A stretch of DNA of 64,000 bases from Lindgomyces ingoldianus (taxonomy: Eukaryota > Ascomycota > Dothideomycetes > Pleosporales > Lindgomycetaceae). Shown here piece by piece: positions 1-12,400 of this stretch. Where the stretch lies: positions 141,635 to 205,634 of the forward strand of contig NW_022985166.1 in NCBI RefSeq assembly GCF_010093535.1, read 5' to 3'. Below the pieces are notes generated by a model. The model saw only the letters and a program-made list of their open reading frames with translations. It searched no databases and was not told the DNA's origin. A program made the translations under genes and the position numbers. Position 1 is the stretch's first letter. The number at the start of each line of letters is the position of its first letter.

Positions 1-2252
1 ACTATCTATAATGTAAACATGTTTTACACAACGCATGCTAGAGTAAACTTCATGCAAATTAACAGAAAGGTGCACCTATATTAGGTATACATTTTTTTTA
101 AAAAAGAATGTAAGAAATACATAAGGTGACAGAGAAATAGCGTTACCGGGGTTTATCCGAAGAAATTCTGACTAACTAGCGCGTCCAAAAGAGGAGATTC
201 TGCTCAACTTTTTGTTCTGCAAACCCGAATATAATAAGCAGAGCAAGCTCTGCTAATAACTAGACTTCTGCTGTTACGTAAACCTAGCACAGAAAAGCTC
301 TATAATATAATAATAGTTGCTTTAAATAAAACTACAAAATTCTTATATATATAGCTCTTAGAAAAAACTATAACAGCTAAAAATTTTATCTATAAACTAT
401 TATCTCTAATAGAAACAAGCTGTTTATAAGTAAGTTCTAGAAAGCTGCTATAAAGTACTTAGGTATAAAACACAGGCTGTCTACAGCATATTACCTATAA
501 ATAGACAGACAAACTAAATAAGTAAACGCTAAAATAGAAAGGTATTTAAGAAAATACATGTTCTATAACTAAAATAATTAGGCAGAATAGCTTTTAATAG
601 CATAGCTTGCTATTAACATAGTAGAATTAGCTACTATAAAGGAAACCCTTTATAAGGCTAACTTTAGCTATTACCCTTGCTACACGCTCTATAGAAATTA
701 ACCTACAGACTCTCTAAAAGTAGTTAACTACTTATTAAACTTATTAAAACTGTACTAAAAGTTAGCAGTTAAAGCTAAAGCTAGCTAAGAGATAATAGAA
801 TAATATATAAATAAAGCATAACAACCTAGTCTAGAAATCTACCGAGGAAACTATATCTATCTTAAGACAAAGAACCTCTGTACCTCTAGACCCTCTTGTA
901 AACTTGTAGAAAAATGTATAGAACTATATAAGGTATTGTAAACATAATAAGACAACTGTAAGCTTAAGCTACTAAAGAATATATGTATACTGTTGAATAG
1001 GCTCTTTTAGCTAGCTACTTATGGTATAAGCACTTAAGTAGCAGGAGTAAGAGTAGTGTACAGTGTGCACAGCGTATAAAGTAGGTAGGGTGGGGGCAAC
1101 ATGTTTCTGGTTCTATTGCTCTGTCTTTCCTTAGTTAGAGGAAAAGGGGAATATCTAGATGTTCGCGCACAGAGGTTCGCGCAAAAGCATCATGTAACAT
1201 AGTTACATGATCCTTCTCTCGCGCGATAACTATCTAGACTGTAACACTGTTGCTATGTACAAACATATACACTTATAGTTTTACATCTTAAAGCTTAAAA
1301 AAGTATTAAAAGAAATACCCCTCTTAATAGTTAGCTAGTAGGACATAGAAGTAGAATATAAAGTTAAACGCATACTTAATGCTAGAAATAGAAAGAAGTT
1401 CTTAGTAAAGTAGAAAGGATAGTCTACTAGTAAAAGCATGTAGAAGCTTATTAAGAACCTAACAAATGCTTTATACCTTTTTTAAGATTATTAGGTGTCT
1501 CTTCTAACTAGACTAAGCCTAGAGAAAGCTCTCTAGACTAGAAAGCACTATTATTAGCTAAAGCTACTTTAGCAACACTAGATAGCTGCAATGTAGAAAG
1601 TCTACAACCCTTTAACATAAGCTAAGGAAGAGGAAGGCTTACAGCCTTTACCTTTAGCGCTTTAATTTTATCTAAGGATAAAAAGTTTTTTTCTAGATAC
1701 TTTACTTTTTAATTTTTAAGTAAGTTAAGCTACTTTTAAAACTAAACCTTTTAAGCATTAATTAAGCGCAGTCTCTTTAAACTTTTAGTGTAATGTTTTA
1801 TTATACACTTTATCTTACTCTTTACTTTTTCTAGCTTACGTCTCTTTTTTTTTACTTACTAGGACTAAGCCTTTTTTAGTTTTTAAAGAAGCCTTTCTTT
1901 TTCTTTCTCTAAGCAATCTTAGGCTGCATTTAAAATAAAGGCATTATAATAACTTCTCTTATAAACACACTCTACATACTTATTAAAGAACAGGGTTAAA
2001 ATAGAAGAACTGCTATTTAGTTAGCAAGGGCTACACAGTTGCATCTATGTACAGCAGAGAGGATTAAGACAGGAAATAGTTTATAGGCAACAGAAGTAGG
2101 CAGATTAACAGGAAGGCTAATAAAGCATAGTTAGAAAGAATAAACATTTATAAAGCGTTTATTAAAAGGCACTTACTAAATAAAAGAAAATTTTAATACT
2201 TATAATAGTGTAAGTAAAACAGTAAAAACGCTAATAAGAAAAAAAGCCTGCA
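1..2252 (+). pseudogene. Chromovirus C1: degraded 3' part of pol (integrase end and chromodomain)
   Basis: This is the downstream part of a Ty3/gypsy polyprotein, running off the left edge. Around 400-620 the + strand reads, through stops, like the end of an integrase core (STAYYLQIDRQTK, then ELATIKETLYKANFSY). Around 1345-1490 it reads like a chromodomain (VEYKVKRILNARNRKKFLVK). A chromodomain at the integrase C-terminus is the known mark of chromoviruses and targets insertion to heterochromatin. Every frame is broken, mostly where Trp or Gln codons became TAG/TAA, as RIP produces. A purine run at about 2237-2252 is the likely polypurine tract just before the 3' LTR at 2253. An insertion near 995-1250 splits the gap between integrase and chromodomain. 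Confidence 0.75.
995..1250. repeat. GC-richer insertion with a long inverted repeat inside C1
   Basis: Between the integrase tail and the chromodomain of C1 lies about 250 bp of more balanced composition, flanked by the direct repeat CTGTTG. Its right half can fold: TATCTAGATGTTCGCGC near 1151 pairs imperfectly with GCGCGATAACTATCTAGA near 1222-1240, and the loop holds a second near-palindrome (ATCATGTAAC / GTTACATGAT, about 1188-1211). No coding capacity was seen. It may be a small fold-back element or a decayed LTR; the family is unknown. Confidence 0.4.
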
Positions 2253-2808
2253 TGTTACAACCTATAATTAGACTATAAGCAACTAGTTAGCTATGCTCTA
2301 CTGTTTAAATAATTAAGGCTAGAAAGTTTTTAAATCCCTGCCTAATAAATTACATAACTTGTTAGACAAGGAATAGACTAAGCTACTAGACTAATGCGTA
2401 GCAGAATGTGTTGTCTAATAAGCAGGGCTAGCATGCATGCATTGCATGCAGTGCGCGCAATAACACAACAAGCTTAGAATTACATGCAATGCATGCAACG
2501 CATGCAACCTTATATATATAGTCTAAGATCTTAACTTTACTTAAAAGCTATAATTAAAGTTTAGTTTATTATTTATATAAACTAAGTAGCATTACTACTT
2601 TTTAATAAGAAGTAATTTAATTATATATTTTATACTATATATACCTTTTTTCTTGTTCCTACCTAGGAACTGTTTAACCTAAGCACCTTATACTGTTGTT
2701 AAAGGACAAACTACAGTTAGCTGCACCTTCTAGTCCTAGTAACTACGCCTTAATAGACTGTACACCTGTCTAAGACTAAGTTCTCTCCTCTCCGCACTTC
2801 TAATCTCC
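2253..2808 (+). repeat. LTR of C1 (main part, split by element A1)
   Basis: Starts TGTTACAACC directly after the purine tract of C1, so it is the 3' LTR on the + strand. The sequence resumes at 17090 and ends ...GTAACA at 17143, giving about 610 bp once A1 and one TSD copy are removed. It matches the reverse complement of the LTR at 41357-41995. The section 2428-2510 is rich in GCATGC/TGCATGCA motifs that form small palindromes. Confidence 0.75.
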
Positions 2809-3404
2809 TGTTACGGTCTACGGTTGGACCAGCGTAACTCCACCGACAGTGCTCCACAATCTAGCTGGATTGGAACAGGGCTCGCTTACAAACTAATTAG
2901 AGGACACAGAGGCAACGCAGCTGCCTGCAATTATAGAAGAATGCATTATCTAATAGGAGGACAGGCTGTAAGTCTAGGGAGTTAAAGGGAGCTTATAGGA
3001 GCCCTCCTTAGCAGACTCCCCCTAGCTCCTGCTAGCTCCCCTTAGCGCCCTAGCATATGTATATAGTTTCTACATTAAACAACCTTTAGAAAGTGTGTTT
3101 AATATTTAGTTTATTTACTATATAAACTAAGTAGTATTTAGCTTTTTAAAGAGCTATAATACTATTTATATATCTTACACTATATATACCTCTAACCTTG
3201 TCTATTAGAACTGTTTAACCCTAGCCTCCCTACTGCTGCATATAGGGCAAACTATAATCTAGTTATTCTAAGAAAACCCTCTATTAGCCTAATAGCCTGT
3301 ACGTAGGACTGTACACTCTACTAGATTAGCCCCTACTATCTGTTTTACTCCTCCTATAGGAATATTACTAGACCTAAGTGCTTCCTAAAGTAAGAATTAT
3401 AATA
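2809..3404 (+). repeat. 5' LTR of A1 (596 bp)
   Basis: Begins TGTTACGGTC and ends ATTATAATA, the degraded counterpart of ATTGTAACA in the 3' LTR. It is collinear with 16489-17084 with no length difference; the differences seen are transitions. A TATATATACC motif near 3182 is a possible core promoter. Confidence 0.88.
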
Positions 3405-6400
3405 TTAAACACTACTCTTTTTAAAAAGTATAGCTACTTTATAATATAACTTAGATTCTAACAAAGCCTACACTACACTATTAGGATCTACAGAAGTTCC
3501 TACTTAAAGCAAAGCTATTCTAGCAGAATAGATTAATTTAATCTAGAATAATATTAAGAAACTTTAGCAGATTAGTAATAAAGTTAGTAAGCTTCTAAAA
3601 CTTAAGTAAAAAATTACTAACTTTTACTAAAAAGTAGTAGAATTATAAAATCTTTTTAAATTTTTAAGCCTTTAAAAAACTACTAACTAAGCCTATTAAA
3701 TACATAAACTATAAGTAGAGTTAGTAAAGATCTAGAACACCTTAATAAAAAAAGTAAGTATTATAGCTAAAAAGACTTTAAGACTAGCCTTTTTAAAGCT
3801 TTTTAAAAGATTATTAAAGAACCTTTAACTATTCTTTACAAGATGTTACCTCTATATGTAATACAACATAAAAGCATTTTAGACTAATGTAGAAATAATA
3901 TCCTAAATAGAACTACACCTAAAAGGCCCCCTTGCAATTTAGTTCTAACCTTATATAGATAATTAGATAAACTTTAGAGTAAATAGTAAAGCACTTACTT
4001 TTAAAACAAAAGAAATATTTAGTAGCATTAAAAATTTTAAAGAAGCTCTAACAGCTATCTATAAAACCCTTAATAAAAAAAATTGCAGCTAATAAGTTAA
4101 ACACTATAAAATAAGAAACTAGTCTAGTCTAGAACTATACAGCACGCTTTAGAGAACAGCTAGCTATCTATAGATAGACAGACTAGAAGGCTCTCTGCTG
4201 CATGTTCTACAACAGACTAAGTAAAATAGTAAAAGATAAATTTATATACAGCAAAAAACTAACTACTTTTAAAAACTTTATTATGTAAGTAACAACTTAT
4301 AATAACTATTATAAAAAGTGTAAAAGAGAAAAGAAATAAAAAAAACTTTTTAAAAACTAGAGTTTATTTCTAAAAAAAAAAAGCTTCTATAATATAATAA
4401 AAAACTAATAAACCTTAGTTATATAAAGCATACATAGAGCTCCCCCCCTAAAAAGAGCTAAGTTCTAGGACGTAATAAGCTGCCTTTAACAAAAAAATAA
4501 TAAAAGTAGCTAGAGAATAAGGCCTACCTAAACTATAAAAAAGTAAAACATTTTTACTAAAATTACCTAGACTTTTAAAAAGGGGAGAATAAAAATACTA
4601 CTATAATAATAAAAGCTATTACTGCTAAATACAGCCTTACAGACAAGAAAATATTAGAAAGATTAGACAACAGACTTTACTAGCAATGTAAAGAAAACTA
4701 CTTTTTAAGTAACTGCTTTAAAGTGTATTAAAAGGTAGTTATTTAAAATTTTAGTAGCTTTAATATAGTGTTGCAGGACCTTATAATTTTTAAAAGATAT
4801 AAAGAAGAAACTTAGATCTAAGAATATATTATAAATGTTTAAAAAAAAATAGTTCCCCCTCTAAGACTAGACCCTTAGCACTTTAGTAAGAAAGCTCTTT
4901 TAATAGTTTTAAGAATGTAAATGCTAGAAATGTAGTCTATAACATAACTACATAACTACCTAAGTTATTGCATAGTTATGCTCTACTAAATAAATATTAG
5001 CAACAACTACCTTACATTTAACATTATATAACATATAGCTAAAGTTAAATATAACATTATAAATAAAAAAGAATAATAGTAGTTCTTTATAAAAATTTAA
5101 GACTAGAAACTAGAAAAACTAGGCAGACCTGCTAAGTTTAAAGTCTTAAAGCTAGTACTTAGAAAGCCTAAGACACTACTTCTAAGCCTTATAATTAGTA
5201 AAAAGGCTTTAGTAATGTAATAGAGCTATAGTTAGTACACACTCTGTAAAAATAAAACTTATAGCACTAATAACTACTAATAAAAAAGACATCCTGTTTA
5301 AATAGTACAAACATAGAAATACCTATAGTAGACTTAGAAGAGTCCCCTTAACATGTTATATAGACCTAACAATTGTCTATACCCCTAGTACTAATGCACG
5401 CAACAGTATTGCATTAAGCATTAGGATAATAAGTATAGAATAGGCTAGTAGCCTACATAAGAAAAGAACTACAACAGTTGCCTATAGTAAGAGACAGCCT
5501 TAGCCTACAAAACTATAAACTGTTACACCTGCTAAACTGCCCCCCTACACAAACAAGAGGGATAGGCAGCGTGTAAAGAATAAGACAACTGCAGGTTTTA
5601 CTACTTCTAGTAGAAAGTAGCAAAAAAAGAAAACTACCTAATGTTACATTACCTAGTTAAAGATTACAAATGTAAAGCAGCTAACTACTATAATTAAGAA
5701 TATTAAATTTATAAAAAAAAAAGATAAGTTTAATAATAACTTATAAGATGTTAACTTATATCTTTTTTCTAATAAAGAAGTTAAACATAATATATTAGCA
5801 GTAATTACAGTAGAATAAGCAGCAGGACACAGCCTAACAACCACCTTTATGTACAAAGGGTGGCCTAGACTAGCCCTTATAAATAGCAGATACACCTTTA
5901 CTGCTATAAATAAGGATTAAGTAGACAAACAAAGTATACTATTTTATATAAAAAAAACCTATTTAAGGTAACCTTTACTAACACATTATTAATTAAATAT
6001 AGTAAAGGATAAATTAACTTAGAAACTTATAAAAAAGACCTTAAAACCTCTAACATAAAAGACTAGAGATTTATAAATATACTCTAGCTAAAAGGCAAAT
6101 ATAATGCAATTCTAGGCTATAATTAGCTTAGAACACATAATTCTGTAATTAACTAGAGAACTATAACTATAGAAACTTCTAACAACTATGCACACATAAC
6201 CTAGTTAGCATGCTATAATAACTAATGCCTAGTCTATAAATAAGTAAAATAAGGTAGCAGTTACTACTCTAAGAAAAGAAAACTCTAGAAATTCCCTTAC
6301 TAAAAGCTAAAAGCTTAGGTAATAAGAATAATAAAAAAAGAACTTAAAAAGGTCCCTTATAAAGAAATTAAGGCTAATAAGAATATAAAATAAATTAGCG

Positions 6401-9174
6401 TTATCTAAGCCTAAAAAGAGGGCTACATCCTAGCTAAATACAAAGATTATAAGGATATGTTTAAGACACTAAAAGACCTAGAAGAACTACTACTACACTA
6501 GCCTTAAAATTATGCTATTAACTTAATAAAAAATTACAACCTAAAAACCTATAAGCTCTATTCCCTAACAAAGACATAGAAGAAGGCCTTATAAGAATAT
6601 ATTAATAAGATGCTAGTATAAGGCTATATCTAAGAAAGCTATAGCCTAGTAGCTTTAGCTATAGTTTTTGTAAAAAAAAAAAAAAAATTCTAAGTTTATT
6701 AGAACTATAGAACTCTAAATAATAATATAATCTAAGATTAGTTTTCTCTACTAATTATATAAAATATTATAAACTAATTAAAAGGAACCTAGTACTTTAC
6801 AAAGTTTAACATATAAGACAGATTTAACAAGATAAAGATATAAAAAAAAAATAAGTAGCTTACAGCATTTAGAACTCTATAGAGACTCTATAAACTACTA
6901 GTAATGCTGTTTAGCCTAATAAATGCCCTAGCAATATTTTAGTAAATTATTAATATAGCTTTTAACTTATACTTTAATGTCTTTACTCTAGTATATTTAG
7001 ATGACGTCCTTATCTATTTAAAAGATACCCTAGAAGACTATATATAGAAGGTATAAAAAGTCTTAGAATAGCTTAGAAAGTATAGACTTTACCTACAGCT
7101 CTCTAAATACAAATTCTACATTACTAAAATAAAATACTTAAGATTTATAATTAATAAAAAAGAAATAAAAATTAACTTAGCTAAAGTATAAAAAGTACTT
7201 AAATAGCTAGAACTTATAATAGTTAAAGAAGTTAAAAGATTCCTAAAACTATTAAGCTATGTTAGGCAAATAATTAGAAACTATTTAAAAATTACTATAC
7301 TATTAACAAATGCTATAACTAAGGAACAGGTAGTAGCAAAATTTATTTAGACTTTATAAATAAATAAAGTGTTTATAGCGCTAAAATAAGCTATAATAGC
7401 TAAGCTAGTGCTAAAAATATATAACCTACAACTAGATACTAAAATCTACACAGACGCATCCCTAGAAGCTAGCAGAGCTGCGCTCTATTAGAAACAAGAA
7501 GACAGAAAATAGCACCTAGTTATGTACCACTCTGCTAAGTTCTTAGGACCTAAAGTAGGCTACAGCATACCTAACAAAGAACTAAAAGCAATATTAAATG
7601 CTATAAGAGTATAAGCTATAAAGCTACATAGGATAGCAAAGCTATTTTATATTATAACAGACTATGCAAACCTAGTCACGTTTCTAACAGTAAAGAAACT
7701 GTTACTAATGCATATAAAATAGGCAATAGAGCTTGCACAGTTTAACTGCATTATTAAGCACGTTCTAGGAACACAGAACTAACAGGCTAACACCCTTAGC
7801 TAAAGACTAGACTACTTTAATAGTAAAAAAAAGAAACTAAGAAGTTTACACTTTTTAAAAAAACTAATAAAAGATAGATTTATAATAAGCCTAAACTTAT
7901 AAAAGAATTTTACATACTTATAGCTAGTAAGTAAGAATAAAAGAATCTAATCTAAGAATATTATAAATCTTTAATATTTAGATACTTAGAAATTAGCACC
8001 CTCTAGAAAAAACTAAGGGCTGCTATACTATAATAAATACTAAAGGTAAAGCAACTATGCACAGAGGTGCTTAGGGAGTGCAACACCTGTAATAGGAATA
8101 ACCTGTAGAGGCATAAGGCCTATAGGTACCTACAACTAATTAAAGCACTAAAGCTACTATAGACAATAATTACAGTAGACTTTATTATAGAACTACCTCT
8201 ATCTAAGGAACTAGGGATAGACAGGATGTGCAACATAATTATAGTAGCCCTAGATAAAACTACTAAGTATCTATATACTTAGCTCTTAGAAAAAATAATA
8301 ACTGCTAAAGAATTTATTTATAAGTTAAAATAAAATATAATATTAGTATATAAATACTCTAAGATTATTATCTCTAACTAAGATAAGCTATTTACTAGCA
8401 GCTTCTAGAAAGCAGTAATGCAGCACCTTAGTATAACATATAAGCTATTAACAGCCTACCACCTGCAGACAGACAGCTAGACTAAAAGAGTAAATATAAA
8501 AGTAAAAAAGTACTTAAAAAAGTACATCTTTTATACTTAAAATAATTAGATAGTATAGCTTCTAATAGCATAGCTAGCTATTAACAACATAGAGTTAGCT
8601 ATAATAAAAGAAACACTATATAAAGCTAATTTTAGATATAACCTCTACTTTACATTACATAGAAATTAACCTACAGACTTACAGAAGTTAATAGATTAGC
8701 TAATAGACTTATATTAGATATATAAAAAGTTAGCTATAGAAGCTAGATCTAGCAGAGAAATAATAAAAAAGTACATAAATAAATTATAATAACTAAGACT
8801 AAAAATCTACCTAAGAGACTATATATATTTTAACACTAAAAACCTTAAGATACCTAGGCCCTCTAGAAAGCTAGCAAAGAAAAGAATAAAACTATATAAA
8901 GTCTTATAAACTTAACAGGATAATTATAAGCTTAAGCTTTTCTTGCATATAAAAATACATTTATAGTTTTACATCTCTAGGCTTAAAAAAGCACTTAAAG
9001 AAATTCTCTTATTTATATAAAAATAAAAAGATAAAGAAATAGAATATAAAGTTAAACATATTATAAGTAATTAAAAGAACTAAAAAGAATTTTTAGTAAA
9101 ATAAAAAAAGTAGCCTACTAGTAAAAACATATAAAAACTAGCTAAGAATTTACAGAACACGCAGCTATTAGTAT
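3405..9174 (+). pseudogene. A1 gag-pol relic (zinc knuckle, RT, RNase H, integrase, chromodomain)
   Basis: No frame is open, but landmarks of a Ty3/gypsy polyprotein can be read in order. A degraded CCHC knuckle (YLNYKKVKHF) lies near 4520-4570. Reverse transcriptase has the catalytic block VYLDDVLIY at 6991-7017. An RNase H-like TDAS follows near 7450. The integrase zinc-binding C..C (CNTCNRN) is near 8075-8100 and its core (TVDFIIELPLSKE) near 8175-8215. A chromodomain-like stretch (EIEYKVK...EFLVK) lies at about 9035-9110. This order makes it a chromovirus. Stops are dense and mostly TAG/TAA in place of Trp, Gln or Arg codons. It once supplied the enzymes for copying A-family elements and can no longer do so. 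Confidence 0.8.
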
Positions 9175-9449
9175 TGTGACGGTCCTACGCAGAGAGCTCT
9201 GTCGCGCTTCACATGACAAGCTGCCCGTGCAGCTAATTAGGATATAGAGGGTGCGACTAGTGCAACGCTATTAGTTTGCTTAGCGCTAGCGTCCTTGCTA
9301 GCGCCTTAGCGCTGTAAGCACTTCTTCTATAGAGCTGCCCTTAAAGCTTCCTTTCTCCTCTCTATCTTAGTGTAGCTAAAATAGAGCTAACTTACTCTGC
9401 CTTACTTCTCTAGCTTTATACAGTAGTAGAGATAGTACTTATTATTACA
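9175..9449 (+). repeat. 5' LTR of B1 (275 bp)
   Basis: Exactly as long as the 3' LTR at 15479-15753; differences seen are C/T and G/A transitions. The second half is much more AT-rich here than in the 3' LTR, so the two ends were mutated unequally. Confidence 0.85.
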
Positions 9450-12400
9450 TTACACTAAGATTATCTTATTTAGCTAGAGAACAGCAACATAATATCTAGG
9501 TCTACTATGCAGTTAGCTTTAAGAGCTTAATCTGCTAACTAACTCTTACTTAGACAGATCTGCTAGTATAACTAAGCTAAGCCTTAGTTTATTAATAATA
9601 GCTATCTGCTTTAAAGCCTTAGTTAGGCTAGGCAACTATAAAAGTAACACTAAGTAATAATTAAATTATTACACTTTATTAAAAAGCTCTAAGCTAGAAG
9701 CGCTGCTGCTCTAGTTTAAATTAACTGTAGGGGGGGGCCTACTGTACTAACTACTACTGCAACAACGCGAAGAGAGCCGCAGGCTCTGTACAAACCCACG
9801 TACAAACCCACCACTAATTGACTATCAGCCCTACCGTCACCAGACCTGGGGCTCACACTACACTATACCTCTGCGGACCGCTAGACCCTAGAGTAGAGGG
9901 AAGGAGCTAAAAGCACTAGAATAGGGAAGCTGTTAAAGATTAAAATATGTGTTAATCTTACTACCTAGCCTACTAGCAACGCCTATACGCCTAAACTAAG
10001 GACGCTGCTATGCTAGGCCTAGTTCTACACTAATAATGTGTTTAAAAAGGACTACGCTATTAAGACTACGCGCGCGTGCGCTTAGTAAGCTAGAAAAGCA
10101 CTATTATTCTAGACAAAGGCTATTACCTAGAGTACTACTAATTATAATTTAATTAGCCTCTGCCTAGACCTACTAAACTTTATAGCTATAGATTACATAG
10201 TTATAGTAAATAAGCTACTATAGTAGTTATTAAAAGTGTAAGCTTATTAAAACTACACTAATACTCTTACTAAAGTAGTTAACATAGTAAAAGCTAAGTA
10301 AGTAAAAGTTAGTAAAAAGCTATAAGAGCTTTAAAGCTTACTAAATAAAACTTTTAAACACCTAGCTAATTATAAAGATAAAGTTAAAAGACTTAAAGCT
10401 ACTACTATGCTAGCGTGTAACTAATTATTTCTCTTAAATAAAGCTTATTAAGCGCTAAAAAGCATGCCTATGCTAACTATACTAAGAAAGCAACTATAAT
10501 TTAACCTAGCTACGCTAAAAACACCTAACCTTTTTTATATTAGTACTATAAGCTAGAGAGCTAGGCTAAAACTGTTAGCTAAAGCAGAGAATCTGCCTAG
10601 GTTTATAAGTAAAGATAATGTTAAATTTAACTACTAAAAAGACCTTTTAATAAATAAGCTACTTTATAACATAGACTACTTTATACCTACAAATAGTAAC
10701 CTTATAAAGAAGAAAAACGCTTAAGTACACTATACTAAAAGTAAAGTAAGTAGTTAAGTGCTAAGTTAACTAGTTCCCTACTTTAAAGCCTAAAAGTAGT
10801 AAAGTAAGCTAGTAATAACTAAAAATATTATAAGCTTTTTAAAAAAAAACTTTAAAAATACTAACTAGTAAATAAAAGCTAAAACTAAGCTTTACTAGCT
10901 TAAAATAAAGCTATTTTAAAATTTTAAAAACTTTAAAGCCTAGTTTATATGCCTAATAAATAAAGCTAAGCTGCTGCTTAAGTAGTAGAAGAATAAAATT
11001 TATAACGCCTTATTAAGTTAGCTTTAAGTACATATAAAGACTTACTATAACAACTTAATAGTTAGCTTTTTTAATTATATAAAGTAAGCCTACTAAATAT
11101 CTTTCTTACTGCAGAGGTCTACTGCAGAGTTAAGCGTGTAACGTGTGTAGAGAGGTTAAGAGAAGCTTACATGTTAGAACATTCTTTAACCTGCTACTGC
11201 TACTACTGCCCTAATAACTCTAGTAACACTCTAAGCATAGGCAGCTTTAATAAAGGATGCTATAACCTGCTACTTATGCTATTAGCTAAGACATATAAGT
11301 TGTAACTGCCTTTACGCCTACGCTAAGAGTAAGGCTATAGAAGTAGCGCAGGAGCTAGACACTATAAGCTTTAGTAAGGACAGTAAATTAGAGAAAGACT
11401 TACTTTAAAAAAAGTTTTCTTTCTAGAGTTAATAAATAGAGCGCTAGCGTAAAAGCTATGTAAGCTGCTATTTAGCAGTAAACTTTTTATGCTGCCCTGC
11501 TGTATCTCTGCTAGAGGGATTACTGTACGCTTAAATAGTCTTATTAACATAGGGGCTAGCAGCTATAATCTAATCTACTTACAACACCTGCAGACAATCT
11601 AGAAGCACCTATAGCCTAAAATGCTTAGCATTAAGTCTATTTTTATTATAAGATATAATAATTAACTAAATAGATAAGTAAATAAGTACTTTTACATAAA
11701 TCTAGTAATTAATAGCTACTAGCTGCTTACACTCTTTATCCTTTATAACACAGGCTATTATAACTTAATTATAAGCTGTAAGGTCTTTAAAAAGGCTAGT
11801 GTCTAAATTAACTATAAAAAATAATTAATTTAGTAGCTAGATAATAATTAGATGTAGGACTATAAGTGTAATATTATTATCTTTATGCGTAGTGTGTCCC
11901 TATAGATTAACTAATTTTATTAAGTAAACACTAACTAATAAAATAAGTTTATAAAGATATTAAAAATTAATTAATACTAACTTTAATTAACTTAAAAGCA
12001 TAATTAGTAGTAGAACTTAAAAAAAATAAAAAAGTAACTTAATTTTTAACTAATGCCCCTTAGCGCTAATTAAGCGCGCTAATGTTAACTAGCTGTCTCT
12101 AAAAAAGCACTTACTAAGGTAGGGCTAGAGGTAAATGTAATTAACACTGCTGCGTTTATGCTACACATAAGGCGCAAAGATGTTATAATTAGACATATTA
12201 GTGTTTATAAGGTTAATTAACTAATTAAAGACTACTAAGCACTTATAATAGTTAATTCTAAGAATAAGCTTTAACAGCTAATGCTTAAGAAGTTACTATC
12301 CCCTGTGTACGCTAAAGCTACACTAGCTTACTTCTTAAAAAGAGACTTAAATAAACTGCTACTACACTAACCTAGTGTTAACTATAATATTAAGCTAATA

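Noticed and set aside
5653..5895. Minus-strand 80-codon hydrophobic frame
   Set aside because: It lies antisense to A1 pol; AT-rich RIPed sequence yields Leu/Ile/Phe-rich frames by chance.
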